Of a DNA stretch of 64,000 bases, positions 1 to 6,715 are shown piece by piece. This DNA comes from Pseudoalteromonas xiamenensis (GTDB lineage: Bacteria; Pseudomonadota; Gammaproteobacteria; Enterobacterales; Alteromonadaceae), in the NCBI RefSeq assembly GCF_030994125.1, contig NZ_CP099917.1, positions 2,176,001 through 2,240,000 of the forward strand, in the 5' to 3' direction. The position numbers and the translations under genes are program-made. The notes below the pieces were generated by a model, which was given only the letters and a program-made list of their open reading frames with translations, made no database searches and was not told where the DNA came from. Numbering within the stretch: the stretch's first letter is position 1; each line of letters begins with the position of its first letter.

Positions 1-20
1 TCTAAACTTAATAAATTCAT
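1..20 (-). CDS. Partial sixth double-glycine-type peptide gene, cut by the window edge
   Basis: An ATG at 20-18 is preceded by an AAGG Shine-Dalgarno about 7 bases upstream. It opens a frame reading MNLLSL before the sequence ends. The spacing (10 bases after the previous stop), the RBS and the Leu-rich start match the five upstream peptide genes, so this is probably the next member of the array. The Gly-Gly motif itself lies outside the window, so the assignment is inference. Confidence 0.4.
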
Positions 21-29
21 TTTTAAACC

Positions 30-122
30 TTATTCGCAAAATTGATGTTCAATGATGTCGCAGCTGTTACCTATTGGACTTTGTCCACCTGCAACTCTTT
101 CTTTAAAAACCAGCTCTATCAT
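30..122 (-). CDS. Short double-glycine leader peptide (array member 5)
   Basis: This 30-residue frame has a leader MIELVFKERVAGG (ends in Gly-Gly) and a core QSPIGNSCDIIEHQFCE of 17 residues with two Cys. AGGTGA sits about 6 bases before the ATG and overlaps the stop of the upstream member; a GTG three codons earlier is an alternative start. The layout fits a substrate of the C39-peptidase ABC exporter at 862-3075, which would cleave after Gly-Gly. The core is acidic (one Asp, two Glu, no Lys or Arg). I recognise no family for the core; bacteriocin, signal or metal ligand are all possible. Confidence 0.72.
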   Translation of the reverse strand: MIELVFKERVAGGQSPIGNSCDIIEHQFCE

Positions 123-131
123 GGCAATCAC

Positions 132-224
132 CTAAAGAATTTTCTCAAATTCAGCAAACTCTTCACCGCAGTATTCGCAATAACTTCCACCAAAAACGTC
201 TTTCAAATTAAGTAACTCTTTCAT
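132..224 (-). CDS. Short double-glycine leader peptide (array member 4)
   Basis: This 30-residue frame has a leader MKELLNLKDVFGG and a core SYCEYCGEEFAEFEKIL. An AGAGGG Shine-Dalgarno stands 4-5 bases before the ATG. The core contains a CxxC pair (Cys-Glu-Tyr-Cys) and five Glu against one Lys, giving a strongly acidic, possibly metal-binding or disulfide-forming peptide of 17 residues. Its leader resembles member 3 (DVFGG) and member 1 (MKEL), which suggests duplication followed by core divergence. Cleavage by the adjacent exporter is inferred from the Gly-Gly motif. Confidence 0.75.
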   Translation of the reverse strand: MKELLNLKDVFGGSYCEYCGEEFAEFEKIL

Positions 225-247
225 AAAACCCTCTTTTCAAACACTAA

Positions 248-343
248 TTAATTAAAGAAGTCTCGAGGATCGCAAGGGTCATCATATTCACGCCCAGCTC
301 CACCAAATACATCATTAATTTCAAAGTCATTTAATAAATACAT
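248..343 (-). CDS. Short double-glycine leader peptide (array member 3)
   Basis: This 31-residue frame has a leader MYLLNDFEINDVFGG and a core AGREYDDPCDPRDFFN of 16 residues. GAGAGG lies about 7 bases upstream of the ATG. The core has one Cys and a DDPCDP motif rich in Asp and Pro, with net negative charge. It starts 13 bases after the stop of member 2, consistent with one transcript. Function is unknown; the leader type points to export and processing by the C39 ABC transporter encoded upstream. Confidence 0.75.
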   Translation of the reverse strand: MYLLNDFEINDVFGGAGREYDDPCDPRDFFN

Positions 344-356
344 TTTAAATACCTCT

Positions 357-455
357 CTATCGCGTATACTCTTCAATATCTGGACACATAGGCACATCAT
401 CACCAGATTCACCACCAGACACTTTTTTAAGACTATGTAACGTTAATGCTTTCAT
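357..455 (-). CDS. Short double-glycine leader peptide (array member 2)
   Basis: This 32-residue frame has a leader MKALTLHSLKKVSGG and a core ESGDDVPMCPDIEEYTR of 17 residues. A strong GGAAGG Shine-Dalgarno stands 6 bases before the ATG. The leader has the classic double-glycine pattern, with hydrophobic residues at alternating positions before SGG. The core carries six acidic residues, one Arg and one Cys, unlike the cationic, Gly-rich cores of ordinary class II bacteriocins and microcins. No modification enzyme is visible nearby. Confidence 0.78.
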   Translation of the reverse strand: MKALTLHSLKKVSGGESGDDVPMCPDIEEYTR

Positions 456-559
456 AACAAACCTTCCATATTAAGAAATTAAAACAAAATAAAATAGACA
501 GAAAATTAAGATAACAGCAAATTACCGAACAAATTTAAAACTGCCTATTTTAGTATTAT

Positions 560-655
560 CTAGTTTGGAAGCTGATTCCAAAGCTTGGTTTGGTCAAGTT
601 TTGGATCGTAGTTCTGACCACCAGAAACTAGATTTAATGCTGTTAATTCTTTCAT
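560..655 (-). CDS. Short double-glycine leader peptide (array member 1)
   Basis: This 31-residue frame has a leader MKELTALNLVSGG and a core QNYDPKLDQTKLWNQLPN of 18 residues. An AAGGAAA Shine-Dalgarno is 6 bases before the ATG. It is the first array member downstream of the exporter gene, after a 206-base AT-rich gap. The core has no Cys, is roughly charge neutral and contains one Trp. The Gly-Gly leader makes it a likely substrate of the adjacent C39-peptidase transporter; the biological activity is not deducible from sequence. Confidence 0.75.
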   Translation of the reverse strand: MKELTALNLVSGGQNYDPKLDQTKLWNQLPN

Positions 656-861
656 GATTTTTCCTTTTAAAAATTAGAAACTTAAAAACCAGAAAAGAAA
701 GCTTAATTAAAAATATAAAGGAGACTTTATCTCGCAACCTTATTACACTTTTTGATTTAAGCTTATCTCCGCCAAGATTTAAGCTTAAATTTAAATTAAC
801 ACACAAAATTAAAATGTCAACAAATTATATTGTTAATTTTTACATTATATAAATACAAAAA
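656..861. other. AT-rich intergenic region between exporter gene and peptide array
   Basis: This 206-base gap has no convincing gene. On the minus strand a TTGACA (815-820) could be a -35 box, but the -10 candidates at 792-798 are weak, so a separate array promoter is only a possibility. A 14-base palindrome ATTTAAGCTTAAAT lies at 777-790 and a related TTTAAGCTTA half lies near 757. No GC-rich terminator separates the exporter from the peptides, so read-through is possible. Confidence 0.35.
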
Positions 862-3075
862 TTACACCATTAAAAAATCACCACTAAAACTAGTGTTTTT
901 ACAAAACTCTTTTTTAATACATAATCTAGGTTTTATCTTATTGGATATTCGCCCGTCTAAATTAGGCCTATCGACATCGATTGCATCACCATACCGAAGT
1001 TCTACAACTCTATCTGCACTGGCAATCGTCTCGGGCCGATGAGCGATGATAATTCGAGTGATATCAAGCCGTTTAACCGCCTCATTTACTGAGCTTTCCA
1101 ATCGTGTATCCAGATTACTCGTTGCTTCATCCATGAACAAAATCTTCGGTTTTCGATATAAGGCTCGAGCAAGCAGTAATCGTTGTATTTGCCCGCCTGA
1201 CAGTGCAGCCCCCATATCACCTACAAGCGAGTTGTAACCCATGGTCATTTTGGCAATGTCGTTGTCAATTGCCGCAATTTTTGCAGCCCATCGAACCCGC
1301 TCCATGTCCATATTAGGGTCAAAGAAGCAGATATTATCCGCGATGGAACCTGAGAGTAGTTGGTCATCTTGCATGACTGCAGCTATCTGTCCTCGGTAAT
1401 GTCCGAGCCCTATTTGTCGGATATCCACACCATCTACAAGTACCTTTCCTGAGTCTGGTTCAAATAAACCCAGCATTATCTTTGCCAGCGTCGTCTTGCC
1501 ACAGCCGGAAGGTCCGATAATGGCAATAGACTCTCCTGCTTTTATTTTTAAATTCAAATTTCGAAATACTGGGTCTTCTTTTTTATTGTATCGATACTGA
1601 ATATTCTGCAATTCAATTTCACCGGACAGTTCTCGACTCTTTACTTTGCTCTCAATATCACTTTCTTTGTCAGAGAGCGAAATATCGGCAAGTCGATTAA
1701 AGTGCAAACTAAGCATTTTAAATTCGATCATTTTCTCAATAAGGCTTGCCATCTTTTCTATAAACTGTCGCTTGTACGCCATAAAAGCGAAAAGCATCCC
1801 AACGGTCAGATCCCCACTCATCACTAAAAGTGCAGCAAAATAAACCACCAACACGTTTTCTAAACCAAAGATCATTTTATTAAATGCTTCGTAGCCAATA
1901 TTTAGATGTCCGACTCGGATCCCTGCGTTTAGGCTGTCTGCAAATTTGTTGTGCCAAACACTTTGTCGCTGTACTTCTCTCCCGAACAACTTGATTGTTT
2001 GAATACCGCGTACGGTTTCCATAAAGTTAGATTGCTCTTTCGCTTGATTGACTATCACTTCTTCCGACATTTGACGAAGTGGTCGATACATGGCAATGCG
2101 AAACACGGCATAAATAGCGGTAGCAATAAGTACAACGACACTTAATTTAGGACTATAAATAAAGATCATCACAAGCGTTGCAATAGCCATCACACCATCA
2201 ATTAACGCTTGGATCACACCGGTTGTAAGTAGTTCTTTCACCTTTTGCAAAGAGCCAAAACGTGAAACCACGTCACCAATGTGACGTTTTTCAAAATATT
2301 GAAGCGGCAGTCGCACTAAATGATGGAATAAGTTTGCACCTAGTTGAATACTCATCAGGTTACCAAAATGCAGCAACAGAATACTACGTACGGCCCCGGT
2401 CACCATTTCAATCATTAACAGCAGCCCAAATCCAAGTGCTAAGATGGCCAACAAATTCTGGTCGTAACTTAGTACCACTTCATCAACTACCAACTGCATA
2501 TAGTAAGGACTTGCTATCGCAAAAACCTGCAACAATAGAGAAAGTAAAAACACTTTGCCCAAGGTTGATTTTAGGCCTGTAACCTTACTCCAAAAGTCAG
2601 ATAGCTTTAAATTGACTCGGGTATCTTCCGATTTAAACTCTTCCGTTGGATTGAGCTCCAATGCAACACCCGTAAAGTGCTTCGAAAACTCTGCCATGGT
2701 GTATTTACGGTAACCAAGGCCAGGATCATGAACTTCAACCGAGTCTCTATTCACTTTTTTAAGTACCACAAAGTGGTTCATATCCCAGTGCAAAATACAG
2801 GGCGTTTTCAACTGAGGAAGATGTTCCATTTCGAGTCTTAACGCTCGAGAACTCAACTTCAGCTTGTCTGCAATTTGCATCAGCTCTTCTAGGTTAGCGC
2901 CTTTGAGTGAGATTTCATGCGCTTGACGCAGCGTAGTAAGATCCGTCTGGTAGCCATGATATGCGGCAACCATAGCTAAACTGGCTAACCCACATTCAGC
3001 CGCTTCGGTTTGAATGATCACTGGCAAACGTTTTTTGCCACTGAATTTAAGCAAGTGCATTGGGTTTTCCATCAT
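862..3075 (-). CDS. Peptidase-containing ABC transporter (C39 peptidase, PCAT) for double-glycine peptides
   Basis: A 737-residue exporter that both cleaves leaders and moves peptides across the inner membrane. The N-terminal C39 peptidase has the catalytic triad Cys28 (in ECGLASLAM), His101 (in MNHFVVL) and Asp117 (in VHDPG). The six-helix ABC membrane domain spans roughly 160-450. The ATPase domain has Walker A GPSGCGKTT at 521-529, signature LSGGQ at 625, Walker B ILFMDE at 645-650 and a switch His at 679. It belongs to the family of CvaB, LagD and ComA. Its start overlaps the stop of the HlyD gene by ATGA, so the two are co-translated. A complete catalytic triad supports active leader removal. 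Likely substrates are the Gly-Gly peptides immediately downstream. Confidence 0.93.
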   Translation of the reverse strand: MMENPMHLLKFSGKKRLPVIIQTEAAECGLASLAMVAAYHGYQTDLTTLRQAHEISLKGANLEELMQIADKLKLSSRALRLEMEHLPQLKTPCILHWDMNHFVVLKKVNRDSVEVHDPGLGYRKYTMAEFSKHFTGVALELNPTEEFKSEDTRVNLKLSDFWSKVTGLKSTLGKVFLLSLLLQVFAIASPYYMQLVVDEVVLSYDQNLLAILALGFGLLLMIEMVTGAVRSILLLHFGNLMSIQLGANLFHHLVRLPLQYFEKRHIGDVVSRFGSLQKVKELLTTGVIQALIDGVMAIATLVMIFIYSPKLSVVVLIATAIYAVFRIAMYRPLRQMSEEVIVNQAKEQSNFMETVRGIQTIKLFGREVQRQSVWHNKFADSLNAGIRVGHLNIGYEAFNKMIFGLENVLVVYFAALLVMSGDLTVGMLFAFMAYKRQFIEKMASLIEKMIEFKMLSLHFNRLADISLSDKESDIESKVKSRELSGEIELQNIQYRYNKKEDPVFRNLNLKIKAGESIAIIGPSGCGKTTLAKIMLGLFEPDSGKVLVDGVDIRQIGLGHYRGQIAAVMQDDQLLSGSIADNICFFDPNMDMERVRWAAKIAAIDNDIAKMTMGYNSLVGDMGAALSGGQIQRLLLARALYRKPKILFMDEATSNLDTRLESSVNEAVKRLDITRIIIAHRPETIASADRVVELRYGDAIDVDRPNLDGRISNKIKPRLCIKKEFCKNTSFSGDFLMV

Positions 3076-4316
3076 ATGGCTCCTTTCATGCTGTAAAATG
3101 GTTCAAATAACCACTCAAAAAGTGTGCGACTATCAACCATAATGTCGGCTTCTAATAGCATTCCTGCTTGCAATGGCACTGATGCGCCATAGGCTTTCGC
3201 ACTTTGTGAATCTAGTTTCACAATGACTTGGTATACAGGCTCTTGCAGACGCACAGGCACGGTCGCCTCTGTTGGAAGGAGAATGGATTTAGACACTTTT
3301 ACAATTTCCCCTTCATAGATCCCAAAACGTTGATATGGAAACGCTTGATAACGGATCCGTGTAGATTGGCCAGTTTGCACAAATCCATAAGCACGCGTAG
3401 GAACAAACAGCACCGCTTCTAAATCCGAGTCTGCTGGGAGAATCGTCATCACTGGTGTCGAGGGCTGAACGACCATGCCAGGCTTTATTTGCAAATTAGA
3501 GACGATGCCATCTCGCAGGCTCCGCACTTCAAAGCTTTGTTGTGCGACAGCTTGTGCCAATTGTTGATTAATGTTTGCCAACTGCGACTGCAACTGCGAT
3601 AACGCTTCCTCTTCTTGGATAGGCATTTGAGTATTTTCAAACTCGAGTTGGCTGACTTGCTCTTCTAAGCTAAAGATACGACTTTGTAATTCCTGCTTTT
3701 GCTGCTGCAATGCCAACAAATTATCCGTTAGACTTTGATAATCGGTCTGTGAAACAAAGTTTTGCTTCATTAGAACGGTTACGTCTTCTACTCGTTTCTT
3801 ACTTAATAATTCACGTTCAGAGAGTAATTGGTGTTGCTTTCTCGTTTGCTCTAACTGCAACTTCGCTGAGGCGATTTGTGAGACAAGTTTGTCTTTATTT
3901 ACGGAAAACAATTGCTTTTGATTGACTAAATTGACTTCGAGTAACTGTTTTTGTTTTCCTAGCTCTTCGCTAATAAACACATTCATGTCTAATCCGGTAT
4001 TGAGCAAACGTTCCATCCGCACCCGCGCAAGAAGCTGGCCCTTACGAACATGCTGGCCTTCTTCAACGAGCAGCTCATCAATGGTGCCCATATTAATCGG
4101 ATAAACTTTGCTCAACCCTTGAGAAGGTTGTAGGTAACCTGCAACCACTTCTTTACGATGATATTCACCCAAGAATAGATAACTGCAGGCAATCACCACA
4201 ATGGCCACAATGAGTGCCAATATCCAATTGAACGACATGTGTGTCGCGATAGTCACTTCACCATCTAACTTTTGTCCTTGATGTTGGATGGCTTCTTTAC
4301 GAAATAAATCAGACAT
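3072..4316 (-). CDS. HlyD-family periplasmic adaptor of a peptide exporter
   Basis: A 414-residue membrane fusion protein linking an inner-membrane ABC exporter to an outer-membrane channel (not encoded here; probably a TolC-like protein elsewhere). It has one N-terminal membrane helix at about 29-50, a lipoyl half-motif (GTIDELLVEEGQHVRKGQLL), a long coiled coil rich in Gln, Leu and Lys at about 120-260, a second lipoyl half and a C-terminal beta-barrel. It resembles CvaA/HlyD of bacteriocin export systems. Its ATG overlaps the upstream stop (TAATG) and its stop overlaps the PCAT start (ATGA), showing a tightly coupled operon. Confidence 0.92.
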   Translation of the reverse strand: MSDLFRKEAIQHQGQKLDGEVTIATHMSFNWILALIVAIVVIACSYLFLGEYHRKEVVAGYLQPSQGLSKVYPINMGTIDELLVEEGQHVRKGQLLARVRMERLLNTGLDMNVFISEELGKQKQLLEVNLVNQKQLFSVNKDKLVSQIASAKLQLEQTRKQHQLLSERELLSKKRVEDVTVLMKQNFVSQTDYQSLTDNLLALQQQKQELQSRIFSLEEQVSQLEFENTQMPIQEEEALSQLQSQLANINQQLAQAVAQQSFEVRSLRDGIVSNLQIKPGMVVQPSTPVMTILPADSDLEAVLFVPTRAYGFVQTGQSTRIRYQAFPYQRFGIYEGEIVKVSKSILLPTEATVPVRLQEPVYQVIVKLDSQSAKAYGASVPLQAGMLLEADIMVDSRTLFEWLFEPFYSMKGAI

Positions 4317-4666
4317 TACAACACCATTGATTCAGGTAGAGGGTTGCTGCTGTATACACACCAGTTGTCATCCGATTTAACCAAAGTATGGATATTGCTC
4401 GAACGCTTTGTACGAGTTTCTCCTTCAATCGTGGCTTCAAACACTAATTGATCACGCACAATAAGAAGCTCGTCTTGTTTTGCAAGTAACGAGACATCCA
4501 TCAATTTCAATTCAAAGCTGAATTGTTTTCGCATCGCCTCAAATTGCTGCTTGTTCGTTTCGCCAAGTGGCGAATTGGGAAAATAAAAAGCATCAAGATC
4601 AGCGAGGTCGCCACGACTTATTACTGAATAGTAGTTGTCAAAATATTCTCTCAACGTCATTGCCAT
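4316..4666 (-). CDS. NTF2/SnoaL-like small protein, first gene of the peptide-export operon
   Basis: A 116-residue protein (MAMTLREYFDNYYSVIS...) with a nuclear-transport-factor-2-like pattern: an N-terminal helix with a YY(S)xxxRGDLADLDAFY segment, then beta strands with paired Thr/Arg and Ser stretches (RTKRSSNIHTLVKSDDNWCVYSS). The ATG at 4666 is chosen because AAGGTGA stands 7 bases upstream; a GTG at 4675 in the same frame overlaps that RBS. No signal peptide or membrane helix is seen. Translationally coupled to the HlyD gene, it may be an accessory, self-protection or substrate-binding factor, but this is inference from position only. Confidence 0.65.
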   Translation of the reverse strand: MAMTLREYFDNYYSVISRGDLADLDAFYFPNSPLGETNKQQFEAMRKQFSFELKLMDVSLLAKQDELLIVRDQLVFEATIEGETRTKRSSNIHTLVKSDDNWCVYSSNPLPESMVL

Positions 4667-5432
4667 CTTAGTCACCTTGCCTCACGCCTTCTTATCGTTG
4701 TTAAAACTTGTCCGTTGTATCGAACGTCTTGTTGGTATATTGGCGAAACGAGCAACGAAAATCAAAACCTGAAAAAAATGATTTTTTCTTTTATTTTCTT
4801 ACAGTTAAGATTAAATATTATCTTGAGATATTGACAATCTTTGCTTTAATTAGAAGCTTTAAAGGAGTGAAAACCGAAATTGATAATCCTCTCGAGGCAA
4901 ATTATTATTTCACTGAGTGAAAGAGTTCAAATTGAGCGGTGCGGTCACCCTACAACTCAGTTTCGATATGGTGAAATGGATGTGCCTTCAGTGAGTAAAG
5001 GGGCAATGCGAAGAACGAACCGATGTCCTACTGCAGAACATACATTGGATGTGATGTTTATGGTTCACGCTCTCCATCAAGTTCTATCGTTCAATAGTTC
5101 ATGCCGAACCCGATAAATATCCTCTTGCTCCATTAAATGAAGATCAAAAGGCGGGGGCACTTCTTGATTTATGCTGGCAAGACGAAATACAAAGGGACTT
5201 TTGGGCAGTAACGAATGTATAGCCGTTGAATTTCAATCCCTCCGCAATTGAAAATACAGTGATGGTATATCATGTTATTGCACCAGAATACCAAAAGAAG
5301 TCTTTGCAGAAATAAGGGATTTTCCCAATTGAGACATAAATTTAGTATCTGAAAAGATGTATTTTAATTAGGGTATTTGTGGGGTTTGAAAATGGGGAAT
5401 AACATAAAAAGGATATTGAAATATCTGGGCTA
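4667..5432. other. Intergenic region with a possible decayed coding remnant on the plus strand
   Basis: This stretch separates two minus-strand units and should contain the promoter of the exporter operon near 4680-4780. On the plus strand at about 5079-5223 one frame reads a protein-like segment (KFYRSIVHAEPDKYPLAP, then a Trp/Asp-rich tail) that has no start codon and ends at a stop. The next segment after that stop (5227-5316) is also protein-like. The preceding frame (4880-5116) runs into it out of phase. I do not recognise the family. It looks like a degraded gene rather than a working one. Confidence 0.3.
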
Positions 5433-5933
5433 CTAGTTTAGCCCAGACGTTTCACAATGTTCATGCATGGCCTGCATGGAAAGATGCTTAAACTCGTTCA
5501 ACCGCTCGTTTCCTGCGAGCTCTCCTTGAAAAAACATCCAATTTCCTTGCTTACGCACAAAGGTTACTTCTACCGCGCGACCATCAATACACAGCTTTGA
5601 TAAACTACCTACTTGAAACTGCGTAGTGTCATCCGCCAGCACACCTTGAATGATATTCGGTTTTATGCCAACCAATAACTCACCTTCATCAAAGGACTCT
5701 TTTTTTATAACCTGAAAGGCAGAGCCTGAAAATGAAGCGACTATAGTTTTATGCTTTCCTTTTGTATCACAATAGCTTAAAACCTTATCATTGATTTGAA
5801 CTTCGTCATCTATATCAATAAACCTCTGAATACAATTTCCCTTTTCCGAAGCATAAATATACTCATTTTGAGGTTCAATCAGTGTAGGTGTGCTACTCAC
5901 CAATGCCATGTGTAGAATTATATTGCTCAGCAT
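5433..5933 (-). CDS. Small protein with a biotinyl/lipoyl-like domain, next to a double-glycine peptide
   Basis: A 166-residue protein. Residues about 25-95 follow the lipoyl-like hammerhead pattern of HlyD and acyltransferase carriers: YIYASEKGNCIQRFIDIDD, then VQINDKVLSYCDTK, then ASFSGSAFQVIKK and GELLVGIKP. There is no MKM biotinylation motif and no coiled coil, so it looks like an isolated adaptor-type lipoyl fold. GGAGGC sits about 8 bases before the ATG. It follows the 48-residue Gly-Gly precursor by 48 bases on the same strand, so the pair probably forms a unit. The N-terminus is hydrophobic but short, so export is uncertain. Function is unknown; a truncated HlyD derivative is the best guess. 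Confidence 0.6.
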   Translation of the reverse strand: MLSNIILHMALVSSTPTLIEPQNEYIYASEKGNCIQRFIDIDDEVQINDKVLSYCDTKGKHKTIVASFSGSAFQVIKKESFDEGELLVGIKPNIIQGVLADDTTQFQVGSLSKLCIDGRAVEVTFVRKQGNWMFFQGELAGNERLNEFKHLSMQAMHEHCETSGLN

Positions 5934-5981
5934 AGCCTATTGCCTCCATTCTTGAGCAGCAGTCATCTCCCTACAATAAAA

Positions 5982-6128
5982 TTATGCCTGTGTTCGTGAA
6001 GGCTCTGTTTTCGTTGAGTGCGAGATATCTTCAAGTCCACCACCAATTTTGTGTGTGTGTTTAGCATTAATTAGTGACGCATCAGAAAGTTGCTTTAGTG
6101 ATTTCTTTTTAAGAGTCAATTTAAACAT
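5982..6128 (-). CDS. 48-residue double-glycine peptide precursor with long Lys-rich leader
   Basis: A 48-residue frame too short for ordinary calling. The leader begins MFKLTLKKKSLKQLSDASL and runs to HTHKIGGG (residues 24-31), and the core is LEDISHSTKTEPSRTQA. The Lys/Leu-rich leader differs from the short leaders of the array at 1-655, but Gly-Gly-Gly before a short polar core again indicates a peptidase-transporter substrate or RiPP-like precursor. An AAGGAAA stretch lies 7-9 bases upstream of the ATG. The neighbours are the lipoyl-like protein downstream and a CadC-type regulator upstream. No modifying enzyme is visible. Confidence 0.65.
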   Translation of the reverse strand: MFKLTLKKKSLKQLSDASLINAKHTHKIGGGLEDISHSTKTEPSRTQA

Positions 6129-6715
6129 TGTGTATTTCCTTTTAATTAAAGTTGGTATTTCGTTTTGTGTTATTTCGTTTAACTGACTACAAAGTTACCG
6201 ACTAAAATCAAAATAGACTAGTTATCAAACCTTATAAATCATCATAATTTTTAAAGGTAAGTTATTGTTTTTAAAATTGTTGTAATAACATTATTACTTA
6301 ATGAGATATAAGTGTTGATTTTTTTCTTGGTTTGATAGATTAATGACTCCTTATTACATCTGCATTTCTCGCATTTGTATTGCCCAAAGCACCGCCATGC
6401 TTTGGGCGTTTCTTAGATTTTCTCTCATTCTATACTCGAAATTCTGCTTTCCTATGCTTTTATTCTCGATGAATTGACTTTGTCGTACTTTAAAGAAGCG
6501 TATTGTTCGTAGCGATTTAGATTCACCGAATTCCCATACTTTCATGCCTTTATGAACAATGAAACTGACTAAGGGACTCACGTGATATAAGCCATTGGCT
6601 GGATATTATTAGCAGGGGATTCGAAGTAGGTGTGAGCAAATGACGAGCAGAAAAAGGAATAAGGAGGTATAGAGGCACAAGTAGATACAGCCTCTATACA
6701 CTAAATAGCCGAGCG
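6129..6715. other. Intergenic region upstream of the 48-residue precursor
   Basis: An AT-rich stretch (6170-6345) that must hold the promoter of the 5982-6128 gene. It contains the weakly supported small frame at 6354-6581, and otherwise I see no clear gene, RNA or strong hairpin. Confidence 0.4.
6354..6581 (-). CDS. Doubtful small hypothetical protein
   Basis: A 75-residue frame starting with GTG and lacking a visible Shine-Dalgarno; an internal ATG gives a 63-residue version. The sequence is basic and polar (GESKSLRTIRFFKVRQSQF, then MRENLRNAQSMAVLWAIQM). The Arg/Gln/Met-rich end looks protein-like rather than random AT-rich translation. I do not recognise it, and it could equally be a non-coding stretch. 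Confidence 0.25.
   Translation of the reverse strand: MSPLVSFIVHKGMKVWEFGESKSLRTIRFFKVRQSQFIENKSIGKQNFEYRMRENLRNAQSMAVLWAIQMREMQM

Noticed and set aside
594..806. A 70-codon minus-strand frame that opens with a Leu/Asn-rich stretch ending in Gly-Gly (MCVNLNLSLNLGG)
   Set aside because: It starts with TTG, has no Shine-Dalgarno, overlaps array member 1 in another frame, and its remainder looks like translation of AT-rich spacer. The Gly-Gly is probably chance.
4708..4920. Plus-strand 70-codon frame upstream of the exporter operon
   Set aside because: AT-rich, no RBS, and it covers the expected promoter of the minus-strand operon.
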